Assembly: GCF_004345265.1 (NCBI RefSeq)
Contig: NZ_SLUM01000002.1
Coordinates: 124,001-188,000 of the forward strand
Reading direction: 5' to 3'
DNA: 64,000 nt
Origin: Allofournierella massiliensis
GTDB lineage: Bacteria; Bacillota; Clostridia; Oscillospirales; Ruminococcaceae
The notes below the pieces were generated by a model that saw nothing but the letters and a program-made list of their open reading frames with translations, was not told where the DNA came from and searched no databases. Within the stretch, counting starts at the first letter, position 1, and each line of letters begins with the position of its first letter. Of this stretch, positions 17,013 through 25,731 are shown piece after piece. The position numbers were made by a program, and so were the translations under genes.

Positions 17013-19120
17013 GTTTTCATTCCTCCTCGGTATGTGCGCTCCGGCAAAAATCCGAACTTGCCGTAATACTCCTTCAGGATTGTCCAGTCAATGCACACTG
17101 TATGCGCACCCAGTGCACGCAGCTGCAGCAGAGAACGCTGCAAAAGCAACTCGCCCAGCCGGCGGCCGCGCACTCCGGCCGCGATGCCGATGGGGCCAAG
17201 ACCGGACCGTCCCCCCGGCTGCACAGCAATTTTGCAGAAGCCACATACCGCACCACCGCGCGGTCGCAGCACCATAAGTTCCGACGGATTCCCGCCTGAA
17301 CCCAGAAAATCTTTTATCTCTTCCAGCCATCGGCCCGGGAATTCCGCCTGCAAAAAGTCCAGCAGCTGCTGTTCCTGGCCGTGCATCAGCGGTTCCACCG
17401 AATAGGGCTCGAAACCGGTCGAATCAAAGGAATCGATCAGGGGATCGTCCGTCACATCGGCTTCCAGATCATAGTGTTCATCCACACACATCTGATAGCC
17501 CCGCTTAACGAAAAAGGCAAGTTTTTCCGGCGAAGGCTCCGGCACGCCGGAAAAGAGATTGCACACGTCCTGCCCCAGGAAAATCCGTTCGATCCCACGG
17601 TTTCTCATGGTCTGCTCAGCCGCCTTCAGCAGGCAGCTGCCCCAGCCACGGTTCTGAATCTCCGGATCCACCAGAAGCATGCTCACACAGCCCGCACCGC
17701 CATAGGGGGGATCCCCCGGTGCAAACTGCTTGGAAACCACTGCCCCCAGCAGACGGCCATCGCCTGTTTTCAGGCAGAGCGTTCCTTCTGGCAGCAGGGC
17801 CGGATCCCGAACTGCAACCTGCTCCAAGCGGGCCTTTCCCCAATCGTATTGGGCGGGCAGTGTGCGCTGCAGCAGCCGGTGCAGCGCCGGCAGTTCCTCC
17901 TCTGTCAGGGGGCACAGCGCCGCAGACCGCTGTGCATGGGGCCACCAGCCATCCTGTTCCAGATAGCTCAGGTCAAACAGCATGCACCGCCCGGTTTGTG
18001 CAAAGCACATCCGGATCGCCTGCTCAATCCGCCGAGGCTGAGGCCGATACTGATTCAGAAACAGGCTGGCCGTAACCGGCGCATCTTCCAGGATCACCTG
18101 CTTCGCAAGCCGGGCCGCTCCTTCCACACTGTACCAGAAGGCGGGCCTGTGCGCCGCCTCCTGCTCCGTAATTTCCGGATAATAGCAGCCGGAGAGCAGA
18201 TTGTCCACCAGATGGGCGTACCCTGCATGCTGGTATTTCTCTGTGCTGGCAAGGCCGTATTCCTCCGGCACATGGCGCACAGACGCCCAGTTCGCACCTA
18301 CCTGGTCATACAGCGGATACCAGGAACCGGTATAGTCCAGCAGCACCCGGCCCGGGAACCGATGTACAAGAGCGCTCATCCGTTCCATAAAATCATGGAT
18401 GCACTCGGCACGGCTGGTACGGAACGCGTCAAACAGGGGGCCGGGAACGGCCCTGCCCTCCTCGATCCGGTAGACCGATTCGGGCCACCCTTCCGTATCG
18501 CCTGCAAGCCGCTGCACCGCTGCGCGGGTGCGGGGGCCAAAGTCTGAACAAAGGCCCACATACCGTACCCGATCCAGCACCAGCCCCGCCACCGGATACC
18601 GTTCCAGAAGCTCATCGGCCAGATCCAGCAGGTACTGCTGAACCTCCGGATCCATGGGATCCAGAAAGAGCTCACCGAAATCGTCAATGGAGCTCACCGT
18701 CTGCAACCCCTGCGCATCCATCACCGGGCGGATACAGGGCGCACCCTGTGCATCCAGACCATAAACCTGTGCCTGCCATTCCGGATGCAGGAGCGCGGGC
18801 ATCCCGGGCTGCGGGTGATTCCGGTTTCCGCCCACAAAAACATCCAGCGCGGCAAACAGGGCCAGGCCCTCTTCCCGGCAGATTTCCACACATTGTTTCA
18901 AATAGTCCACACCGGGCGCAAAGGCCGGGTCATACTGGCTGTAATGGGGAGCCAGCTTGCTGGGATACAGTGCAAATCCGCTGGTATCCCGCACACTGAG
19001 CAGAACCGCATCCATTCCCGCCTGAGCGCAGCGCCGCATGGCTGCCCGGAATTGATGCGCATCCGCAATGGTCGCCTTGTTTGCCTGGATCTCGATCCAG
19101 ACGGAATATACAGGAAGCAT
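17006..19120 (-). CDS. Glycosidase-like TIM barrel fused to two GNAT acetyltransferase domains
   Basis: 704 aa. Residues 1 to about 390 resemble glycosyl-hydrolase-like GHL10/alpha-amylase-like barrels: MDAVLLSVRDTSGFALYPS, YDPAFAPGVDYLKQCVEICR, LFLDPMDPEVQQYLLDLADE and VAGLVLDRVRYVGL, with acidic residues at strand ends. From about 420 to 560 a GNAT domain follows (VSMLLVDPEIQNRGWGSCLL, the Q/RxxGxG/A acetyl-CoA loop), and a second at about 580-704 (IGIAAGVRGRRLGELLL). The fusion would let one protein cut or rearrange a sugar and acetylate an amine. The gene sits between the ABC permease and DUF4127 genes of the amino-sugar operon. Substrate unknown; the barrel may be non-hydrolytic. Confidence 0.75.
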   Translation of the reverse strand: MLPVYSVWIEIQANKATIADAHQFRAAMRRCAQAGMDAVLLSVRDTSGFALYPSKLAPHYSQYDPAFAPGVDYLKQCVEICREEGLALFAALDVFVGGNRNHPQPGMPALLHPEWQAQVYGLDAQGAPCIRPVMDAQGLQTVSSIDDFGELFLDPMDPEVQQYLLDLADELLERYPVAGLVLDRVRYVGLCSDFGPRTRAAVQRLAGDTEGWPESVYRIEEGRAVPGPLFDAFRTSRAECIHDFMERMSALVHRFPGRVLLDYTGSWYPLYDQVGANWASVRHVPEEYGLASTEKYQHAGYAHLVDNLLSGCYYPEITEQEAAHRPAFWYSVEGAARLAKQVILEDAPVTASLFLNQYRPQPRRIEQAIRMCFAQTGRCMLFDLSYLEQDGWWPHAQRSAALCPLTEEELPALHRLLQRTLPAQYDWGKARLEQVAVRDPALLPEGTLCLKTGDGRLLGAVVSKQFAPGDPPYGGAGCVSMLLVDPEIQNRGWGSCLLKAAEQTMRNRGIERIFLGQDVCNLFSGVPEPSPEKLAFFVKRGYQMCVDEHYDLEADVTDDPLIDSFDSTGFEPYSVEPLMHGQEQQLLDFLQAEFPGRWLEEIKDFLGSGGNPSELMVLRPRGGAVCGFCKIAVQPGGRSGLGPIGIAAGVRGRRLGELLLQRSLLQLRALGAHTVCIDWTILKEYYGKFGFLPERTYRGGMKTC

Positions 19121-19135
19121 CCTTTCCTCCCCCGA

Positions 19136-19966
19136 TCAGCCCTTCACCGCGCCGCTGACCGCTTCGATGTAGTTTTTCTGGCACAGGATGAACACAACAA
19201 TGACCGGAATCACCGAGATGATCGCTCCTGCGGCAATGTAACCGAACTTGTAGTTGAACGAGCCGTTCAGATACTGCAGCGCGGCCGCCAGCGGATATTT
19301 CGCAGGATCCTGCAGCACAATGATGGGCCACAGGAATTCGTTCCAGCGGCTGATGAAGTCGAAGATGATCACGGTGGATACTGTGGGCATGATGCCGGGC
19401 AGCATGATCTGCCACCAGATCCGCAGTTCTCCCGCACCATCGATGCGGGCCGCCTCGATCAGGTCCTTGGGAACGCCCATATAGCCCTGCCGCAGCAGAA
19501 TAATGCTGAACACCTTAACCGAACCCACAAGCACAACGCCCGCCAGCGTGTTAAGCAGGTGCATGGCGGAGATGGTGAGGTAGTTGATGATCATACCTGC
19601 CGCGGCGGGAATGATCATGGAGGCCAGCAGCACACCCAGGATGAAGTTTTTGCCCTTAAAACGCATGCAGGCCAGCGGATAGGCGCACAGTGCCGAAAGG
19701 ATCACGTCCATGGCGATGCTGGCCACCGTGATGATGATGGTGTTCAGCAAATATCGGGGCACCGAAAGAAACTCCCACACGCCGATATAGTTTTCCAGCG
19801 TGGGATTCTGGGGAATCAGGCTGATGTCATAGATATTCTGGCCGGAACGGAACGAGGCGGCCAGCAGCCAGATAAAGGGGCCGGCACACACAATGGCGAT
19901 GAGAACCAGCATCACATAGGTGAGTACCGTATTGATTGCCTTGCGGCGTTTTTTTGCCTGAATCAT
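19136..19966 (-). CDS. Sugar ABC transporter permease, MalG type
   Basis: 276 aa with six predicted membrane helices. The EAA loop is intact: EAARIDGAGELRIWWQIMLP, which docks the ATPase. The start overlaps the stop of the MalF-type permease by four bases (ATGA), the usual translational coupling. No ATPase gene is encoded in this operon, so a shared MsmK/MalK-type ATPase elsewhere in the genome must power it, as is common in Firmicutes. The substrate is probably an amino-sugar oligosaccharide by context. Confidence 0.93.
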   Translation of the reverse strand: MIQAKKRRKAINTVLTYVMLVLIAIVCAGPFIWLLAASFRSGQNIYDISLIPQNPTLENYIGVWEFLSVPRYLLNTIIITVASIAMDVILSALCAYPLACMRFKGKNFILGVLLASMIIPAAAGMIINYLTISAMHLLNTLAGVVLVGSVKVFSIILLRQGYMGVPKDLIEAARIDGAGELRIWWQIMLPGIMPTVSTVIIFDFISRWNEFLWPIIVLQDPAKYPLAAALQYLNGSFNYKFGYIAAGAIISVIPVIVVFILCQKNYIEAVSGAVKG

Positions 19967-20895
19967 GCCAGACCACCCTCCTCTCCTTTTCTGCCATAGA
20001 GGAATACCACAATACTGATCACACCGGTGATCAGGGCCTGCACGAAGCCGATGGTGGCCGCATAGCCGAATTCAAAGCTGTTGAAGGCTTTATAATAGGA
20101 GTAGTAGGCAATGACCATGGTGGCGGTATCCGGCCCGCCCTGGGTCAGCACAAACACCGCGTCAAACACGCCTACTGCCGAAATGACAGAGTTAAGGCTG
20201 CAGAACCAGATATACGGCTTCAGCATGGGCAGCTTGATGTGCCAGAAGGCTTTGGCCGGCGTTGCGCCGTCCACATAGGCTGCCTCCACGATTTCCTGCG
20301 GGATGGACTGGAGCCCCGCCAGGTACATCATCATGTAATAACCAAGGCCCTGCCATACCGTGATGAACATAATGCACAGCATGGCGGTTCTGCTGTCGGT
20401 CAAAAAGCCGAGGGAGCTGGAGATAAGCCCCCATTTTTTCAAAAGAGAGTTGATCAGTCCGCTGGGGTCAAACAGGAAGCCCCACATGATGGAAATCGCC
20501 ACCATGGAGGTGACCACCGGGATGTAGTACAGCGTGCGGAACACCGTAATGCCCCGCAATTTGCGGTTTACCAGCACCGCAAGCATGATGGACAGAATCT
20601 GGATTACGGGAACCACCACCACAAACAGGATGGTGTTCACAATGGCCGCCTGGAAGTTGCGGTCATGAAATGCGGTGACAAAGTTTTTCAGTCCCACAAA
20701 TTTGGTGGTGCCAAGCACCGAGTAATCAAAGAACATCAAGGGCAGACTGCCCAGGATGGGCGCGAATACAAACACGACCAGCAAAATCAGTGCCGGCGCC
20801 ATGAACAGGTACGCCAGCAGCGTTTGCCGGGTCTGCAAACGCATGGGCCGCCGCTTTTTACCGGAAACGGCTGCAGTTGATGTAGGCATTTTCAT
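19963..20895 (-). CDS. Sugar ABC transporter permease, MalF type
   Basis: 310 aa from the ATG at 20895 (AGGGGG upstream). A longer in-frame start at 21117 would run through a terminator-like hairpin and is rejected. Six membrane helices are predicted, the first at about 27-50 (LLAYLFMAPALILLVVFVFA). The EAA motif is EAAYVDGATPAKAFWHIKLP. It pairs with the MalG-type permease. A hairpin just upstream (20927-20960) separates it from the binding-protein gene and would keep permease levels lower than binding-protein levels. Confidence 0.93.
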   Translation of the reverse strand: MKMPTSTAAVSGKKRRPMRLQTRQTLLAYLFMAPALILLVVFVFAPILGSLPLMFFDYSVLGTTKFVGLKNFVTAFHDRNFQAAIVNTILFVVVVPVIQILSIMLAVLVNRKLRGITVFRTLYYIPVVTSMVAISIMWGFLFDPSGLINSLLKKWGLISSSLGFLTDSRTAMLCIMFITVWQGLGYYMMMYLAGLQSIPQEIVEAAYVDGATPAKAFWHIKLPMLKPYIWFCSLNSVISAVGVFDAVFVLTQGGPDTATMVIAYYSYYKAFNSFEFGYAATIGFVQALITGVISIVVFLYGRKGEEGGLA

Positions 20896-20926
20896 TATAG
20901 CTTTTTCCCCCTTGTTCCGCAAACCG

Positions 20927-20960
20927 AAAAGCCCGTTGGGCCCTTCCGACGGGCTTTTTT
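20927..20960 (-). terminator. Intra-operon hairpin after the binding-protein gene
   Basis: AAAAGCCCGTCGG and CCAACGGGCTTTT in minus-strand reading. It lies between the solute-binding protein and the permease genes, a usual place for partial termination in ABC operons. Confidence 0.7.
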
Positions 20961-21088
20961 CACCCTTCAAAGGATCTGCTGAGATGATGGGGCGGCCAGC
21001 CCCTTTTAAAAGGGCCGCCAGGGGCCCGGCACTACCCATGAGCTCCCTGGCGGCATTCATTGTATTTTTCGATCTTTGGCCGAATGGT

Positions 21089-22414
21089 TTAGCCGGCGGA
21101 CTGCGCCAGAATATCATTCACGGCCTTTTCGCCGTTGTCCAGCGCGGTCTGCGTATCGGTACCGTTCTGGATCACGGCCTCCTGGATCTGGTTCACAGCA
21201 TCCTGGATCTCACTCTGACCTGCAGTGCCCAGAGAGTAGTCCTTGGAGGTCTCGCTCACTTCCACAGACATGATGCGGGCCTGACCTTCCAGAGTCTCAC
21301 TGTCAGACAGGAAGTATTCGTCCTGGCTGGCCTTGATGGTGGAGGGGAAGATCGCGGTCTGCTTGCAGAACTCCAGCTGGCATTCGTCGCCGGTGATGTA
21401 GGCGGCAAACTTGATAGCCTCTTCATGGTGCTTGCTGGCCTCAGGCACAACCAGATTCATCAATGCATTGCGGGAGAAGCCTTCACTGCCGGTGAGCGGA
21501 GCTGCCACACCGATGTTCTCGTACACATCAGGGGCCTCATCCTTGATACGGCTCAGGGAAGAACCGGAGGAGCTTACGATGGCCAGCTGGCCGGTCTCAA
21601 ACAGTTTCAGCTCGGTATCCCAGTCGCCCCACTTGCTGTTCTTGGGCAGGATGTCCTGATCGGTGAGCTCCTTGAAGCTGTTCAGCAGATCCACGGTATC
21701 CTGGGTGTTGAACGCTGCAGCGGTGTTGTCCTCGTTCAGAATGGAAACGCCCTCTTCGAACATCAGGTTGAAGAACTCCGGCGGATTGTACAGGTAAGCG
21801 CCGGTCTTTTCCTTCATGGTCTTGGCCGCGTCAAAGGCCTCGCGGTACTGGGTGGGCAGGGTCTCGATGTCCAGACCGGCCTGCTCAAACAGCGCCTTGT
21901 TGTAGAACATGATGTTGGGAGAAGCGTACCAGGGGAAAGCGTAAACGGAATCGCCGATGCGGGCAGAATCGTACAGGCTGGGGATATAAACGCTCTTCTG
22001 CTCCTCGGTGGCTTCCTTTTCCAGATCCACCAGTGCGCCCTTGCCCGCAAGGGTCAGGGTCATCTGGGTGTTCAGGTTGACCACATCCGGCGAAGTGCCG
22101 CCCGCAGTGGCGGTAACCAGCTTCTGCTGGATGGAATCATAGGGCAGGTCCACCCAGTTGATGGTAACGTTCGGGTTTTCCTGCTCGTATTTGTCGATCA
22201 GGCCGTTCAAAAAGTCGGTAAACGTGGGCTGCAGAGCAATGGTCCAGAACTCCAGCGTAACCGGTTCCGCTTCAGATCCGGACGCTGTGGAACCGGATGC
22301 CGCCCCGGACGCTGCCGTGCTGGTTTCCTGTCCGCCGCCGCAGCCGGTCAAAGCCGTGGCTGCAAGTGCTGCCGCGCACAAGCCGGCTGCCGCTCGTTTC
22401 CAAAACTTTTTCAT
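21089..22414 (-). CDS. Extracellular sugar-binding lipoprotein of ABC transporter
   Basis: 441 aa from the ATG at 22414, with GGAGG eight bases upstream. The signal peptide MKKFWKRAAAGLCAAALAA ends in a lipobox LTGC, followed by GGG and a Ser/Ala/Gly-rich linker. The mature part is a cluster-B/MalE-type fold: VTLEFWTIALQPTFTDFLN, VVNLNTQMTLTLAGKGALVDL, FPWYASPNIMFYNKALFEQAG. It captures the substrate outside the membrane and hands it to the two permeases. It is the second gene of the operon, after the GH20-like enzyme. Confidence 0.92.
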   Translation of the reverse strand: MKKFWKRAAAGLCAAALAATALTGCGGGQETSTAASGAASGSTASGSEAEPVTLEFWTIALQPTFTDFLNGLIDKYEQENPNVTINWVDLPYDSIQQKLVTATAGGTSPDVVNLNTQMTLTLAGKGALVDLEKEATEEQKSVYIPSLYDSARIGDSVYAFPWYASPNIMFYNKALFEQAGLDIETLPTQYREAFDAAKTMKEKTGAYLYNPPEFFNLMFEEGVSILNEDNTAAAFNTQDTVDLLNSFKELTDQDILPKNSKWGDWDTELKLFETGQLAIVSSSGSSLSRIKDEAPDVYENIGVAAPLTGSEGFSRNALMNLVVPEASKHHEEAIKFAAYITGDECQLEFCKQTAIFPSTIKASQDEYFLSDSETLEGQARIMSVEVSETSKDYSLGTAGQSEIQDAVNQIQEAVIQNGTDTQTALDNGEKAVNDILAQSAG

Positions 22415-22505
22415 TTGTGTGTCCTCCTTTGTTGCTGTTGATATCCTTAAACGCTTCCGTTCGATAATGCCTGTACCTTTTTTATCCGTCGCGGAACCGC
22501 CTAAT

Positions 22506-24350
22506 TCATAAAACTGCCGGGGTCGCATTCACGGCCCACAGATTGTAGTTCAGTGTTTCAATGCTGCTGTTGTCGAAATATGCGAAGGGTAGCCGCTCCC
22601 CTTCCAGCTCTTCAATCCGCTCGGTCGCACCGTTCAGATAATCGCGCAGCCGTTTTTCCGTTTGCTGAACGCGTCGGCGCAGCCCTCCCAGACGAAGATC
22701 CTGTACCTCAAAGCCAAAGGCTTTGTTTTCCGCCATCCACTGCTCTTCCAGTGCATCTGCGAAGGTGTCCAGCCGTTCCAGCAGTTGCGGGATTTCATAC
22801 TCCGTGATTTGGCGCAGCTGCTCACGATCCCCGCAGTCGTATGCCCGTTTGATGTTCCGCCCAAGGGCTGCCTTCTTTTCCAGCAGCATGCTCAGTGTTT
22901 TCTGGGTGCGGAACAGTCCGGCATATTCCCCGGCGATGGATTCCACCCGCGCCAGCTCCCGGGCCGCTTGTGCATAGAAGGCTTCCACGTCCTCCGGAAC
23001 CAGTGAATCATAGGTGCCCAGCAGCGGGTCATTGTACAAAAGGAATTTGCTTGCATTGCCATGCACTGCCGGATCCGGGGAGAACCTGCTGGGGCGATCC
23101 AGCTCCAGAAAGTCCGAAAAGCGGACTCCGGTCAGAATTTCAAAGCCTTCCCGCTCGCCCGGCTGGCCCCAGGCCAGCGCAGCGTCGGCATAAAGCACCG
23201 GAAGGATGGAAAACATACTTGCCTCCGCTCCGTTATCGCCCCAGGCCGTGATTACCACCGATTCCACCTGCTCCTTAATGCAGGCATTCAGGGCATCCCG
23301 ACCGGCTTCGATGCTGAACGCGTTGCTGGGGGTAAATCCGCTCCATTTCCAGGCTCCGCCGGCGAAGGCAACCCTGCCGGCCATCTGCCTGTGTTTTTGC
23401 AGCATGGTTTCGTAGCGGGCCTGCCCCACATGGAAGTAGTCCCAGAACGCCAGCTCCACCTGGGGTGGAATCTCCGGCTGACATTGCGCGCTGGCGCCTT
23501 CGGCAGCTTTGTCGTAACTGCCATAGGCCAGGTTGAAGAACATATCGCTCCACATCTGAGCCTTCAAGCCGTATTTTTCGCAGAGCCCCAGCACCCTTGT
23601 CAGATGCTCCTGAAGGATCTCAATCCGGGGACGGTATCCGTTCTGATCCAGATACTTTCCCGCACCCACCAGCGCCGCTTCATCCATGCCGATGTTCACC
23701 TTACGGGTTGTAAAGCAGTCGGATACGGTTTTTAAAAGCCGATCCAGCAGATGATAGGTTCTTTCATCCCCTGCCAGAAGAATGTCGCCGGTGTCGTTGA
23801 TGGCATCGTATCGCTGGTAGCGCATGATCTGGTTCAGGTGAGCCAGCGTTTGCAGATACGGCCGAAGCTCCACGCCCAAGCTTGCCGCATACCGATCCAG
23901 TTCCTGCAGCTCCTTCTTGGTCATGGCTCCCCGCTGGTAGCCGAAATACGGTTCCCCGTCCAGCTGAATGGTATCCTCCATATACAGGCCCACAAAGCTG
24001 TAACCCATCAGGGCGCTCAGGCGAATCAGGCGGCGGATGGCCTCCGGCTTCATCACCGCATTGCGGGACAGGTCTGCCATCACGCCGAATTCCTGAAATG
24101 CACAGTGCCGCTGCAGCGTGAAGCAGTCCTCCGTGTGGCTGCAGGCATCCAGAACTCCGCGGGCCAGATCCGTAAGGGTATGGTAGCCGATGTGGATTCT
24201 GTCCCCTTCCGCCTTTATGGAATATCCCGGTTGACTTTGCTCTTTCGCATACACCTGCCGGTGCCTTTCCCCGCGCTCCACCAGCGGCAAAAGCTCGTTC
24301 AGAGCCCGGGCCGCCCGTGCACAGGTATCCGGATGAATGCTCCAGCTCAT
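22506..24350 (-). CDS. GH20-like beta-N-acetylhexosaminidase
   Basis: 614 aa from the ATG at 24350 (AAGGAAG upstream); an in-frame start at 24452 is less likely. It has an N-terminal domain, then a TIM barrel. Residues 218-226 read KVNIGMDEA, matching the GH20 catalytic Asp-Glu pair (D223-E224 here) in the H(x)GxDE context. Other barrel blocks are GYSFVGLYMEDTIQ, LRPYLQTLAHLNQI and VAFAGGAWKWSGFTP. No signal peptide is seen, so it acts in the cytoplasm on imported oligosaccharides, removing terminal GlcNAc or GalNAc. As first gene of the operon, divergent from RpiR, it defines the pathway as amino-sugar scavenging. The exact linkage cannot be read. Confidence 0.75.
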   Translation of the reverse strand: MSWSIHPDTCARAARALNELLPLVERGERHRQVYAKEQSQPGYSIKAEGDRIHIGYHTLTDLARGVLDACSHTEDCFTLQRHCAFQEFGVMADLSRNAVMKPEAIRRLIRLSALMGYSFVGLYMEDTIQLDGEPYFGYQRGAMTKKELQELDRYAASLGVELRPYLQTLAHLNQIMRYQRYDAINDTGDILLAGDERTYHLLDRLLKTVSDCFTTRKVNIGMDEAALVGAGKYLDQNGYRPRIEILQEHLTRVLGLCEKYGLKAQMWSDMFFNLAYGSYDKAAEGASAQCQPEIPPQVELAFWDYFHVGQARYETMLQKHRQMAGRVAFAGGAWKWSGFTPSNAFSIEAGRDALNACIKEQVESVVITAWGDNGAEASMFSILPVLYADAALAWGQPGEREGFEILTGVRFSDFLELDRPSRFSPDPAVHGNASKFLLYNDPLLGTYDSLVPEDVEAFYAQAARELARVESIAGEYAGLFRTQKTLSMLLEKKAALGRNIKRAYDCGDREQLRQITEYEIPQLLERLDTFADALEEQWMAENKAFGFEVQDLRLGGLRRRVQQTEKRLRDYLNGATERIEELEGERLPFAYFDNSSIETLNYNLWAVNATPAVL

Positions 24351-24458
24351 AATGGCAAGACTTCCTTTCCGCAGGGTTTTGCGCCGTGTATCTTGCGTCC
24401 CCTCTTTGCCCCAATTATACCCACCGCACCAATGGGATTCAATAGATTTCACCGATTC

Positions 24459-24489
24459 TGAAAGAAGTTACACGCCTTTGAAAGTAGTT
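24459..24489. promoter_or_regulatory. Direct repeats, candidate RpiR operator
   Basis: TGAAAG(A/T)AGTT occurs at 24459 and again at 24479, exactly 20 bases or two helical turns apart, between the divergent GH20 and rpiR genes. Spacing and place fit a regulator site; identity with an RpiR site is inference. Confidence 0.35.
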
Positions 24490-24686
24490 TCTGTTTTCGG
24501 GTGCTTTCGCAAAACCAGGAATTCATCCGGCACCATCATTTCGACCATCAACCCCCTCTATCTATTCCAGTTTTACGTCAATATGCACACTTTTTCTTTG
24601 AGTTCTGTGCATTTTATTATTTTCAAAGCAATAATTTGCTTGTATTTTCGGCTCTGTCATTTGTATTTTTTGTCGATTTTCGCGCA

Positions 24687-24715
24687 TTGTTTTTTCTGTC
24701 TTTCGGTTTTATAAT
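24687..24715 (+). promoter_or_regulatory. Sigma-A promoter of the RpiR gene
   Basis: TTGTTT, 17 bases, TATAAT; the ATG at 24785 is about 65 bases downstream. Confidence 0.65.
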
Positions 24716-24784
24716 TAAGTCCATGTTTTGAATGTTTTCTCACAGGCGCCCCCGCCGTTCCCCCGCACAAAGGAAGTGACCCCC

Positions 24785-25648
24785 ATGCAATATCGCAGAA
24801 CCATTCAGCAAATCATGGACTCTTACAATCAGATGACCCAGGTGGAGCGCACTGTGGCCGATTTCTTTCTGAACAACACAAAGCCTGTGGATCTGGCGTC
24901 CAAAAACCTGGCCAAGCTGTTGTATGTATCGGAAGCAACGCTCTCCCGTTTCGCCAAAAAATGCGGCTATAAGGGTTACCGGGAATTCAGCTATGAATAT
25001 GAACGGGAGCTGAGCGGCGCGGAAAGTGAGCGCCAGCCCGGCGAAGCAAACTCCCAGGTGGAAGGGCTCTATGGCCTTTTAATGGAGAACAGTTTTTCTT
25101 CCATCGACAATACCCAGATGCGCCGCATTGCCGCCATGATGGACGAAAGCCGCCGGATTTTCATCTTTGGCATCGGTCATTCCGGGCTTGCCGCCCAGGA
25201 CTTTCAGCTGCGGTTCATGCGCCTGGGACTCTGGATTCAGGCCGTGAGCGATTCCCAGCTGATTCAGATCACGGCAGCGCTGGTGGCGCCCGGCGATCTG
25301 GTAATCGCCTTTACCATGAGCGGCAGAACCTCGGAAATTACAGGCGGCATCCGCATGGCCAAAGCGCGGGGTGCGCGAACCGTCCTGTTTACCGGCGGCC
25401 CTGCACCGGATAAATCCGACAATATGCCCGACGAAATTGTCCACCTGATTTCCCTTCGGGAGATGGGGGGCGGACTGCGCATTTCCCCTCAGGTGCCGCT
25501 GCTGATGCTGATCGACACCCTTTATGTGACCTGTCTTTCCCGAAACACCTACAAAAAGGCGGAAATCAGCCGCCATGCGGATTCCATGGTGGCCCGGGAA
25601 AAGCCCCAGCCCAGCCTTTGGGACCCTGGGGAAGAAAAGGAAATCTGA
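24785..25648 (+). CDS. RpiR/MurR-family transcriptional regulator
   Basis: 287 aa from the ATG at 24785 (GGAAG upstream); an ATG at 24728 has no ribosome site. The N-terminal HTH_6 domain reads MTQVERTVADFFLNN, then KNLAKLLYVSEATLSRFAKK and CGYKGYREF (residues about 1-77). A SIS sugar-phosphate isomerase-type binding domain follows at about 115-250 (RRIFIFGIGHSGLAAQDFQL, VIAFTMSGRTSEI). Such regulators sense phosphosugars such as GlcNAc-6-P or MurNAc-6-P. It diverges from the amino-sugar operon and probably controls it. Confidence 0.92.
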   Translation: MQYRRTIQQIMDSYNQMTQVERTVADFFLNNTKPVDLASKNLAKLLYVSEATLSRFAKKCGYKGYREFSYEYERELSGAESERQPGEANSQVEGLYGLLMENSFSSIDNTQMRRIAAMMDESRRIFIFGIGHSGLAAQDFQLRFMRLGLWIQAVSDSQLIQITAALVAPGDLVIAFTMSGRTSEITGGIRMAKARGARTVLFTGGPAPDKSDNMPDEIVHLISLREMGGGLRISPQVPLLMLIDTLYVTCLSRNTYKKAEISRHADSMVAREKPQPSLWDPGEEKEI

Positions 25649-25650
25649 CA

Positions 25651-25695
25651 AAACAAAAGTCCCCTGCTCAAGATGAGCAGGGGACTTTTGTTTTT
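25651..25695. terminator. Bidirectional terminator between rpiR and nfnB
   Basis: ACAAAAGTCCCCTGCTC pairs with GAGCAGGGGACTTTTGT, with T runs on both strands; it ends both rpiR and the purine/nfn operon. Confidence 0.92.
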
Positions 25696-25731
25696 GGCTG
25701 TTAAGTTGTTGTTTTCTTTTCGCTGTCGTTC

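Noticed and set aside
20970-21060. G+C-rich inverted repeats upstream of the MalF-type permease as a separate RNA gene
   Set aside because: Simplest reading is mRNA structure in the binding-protein/permease spacer, beside the 20927-20960 hairpin.
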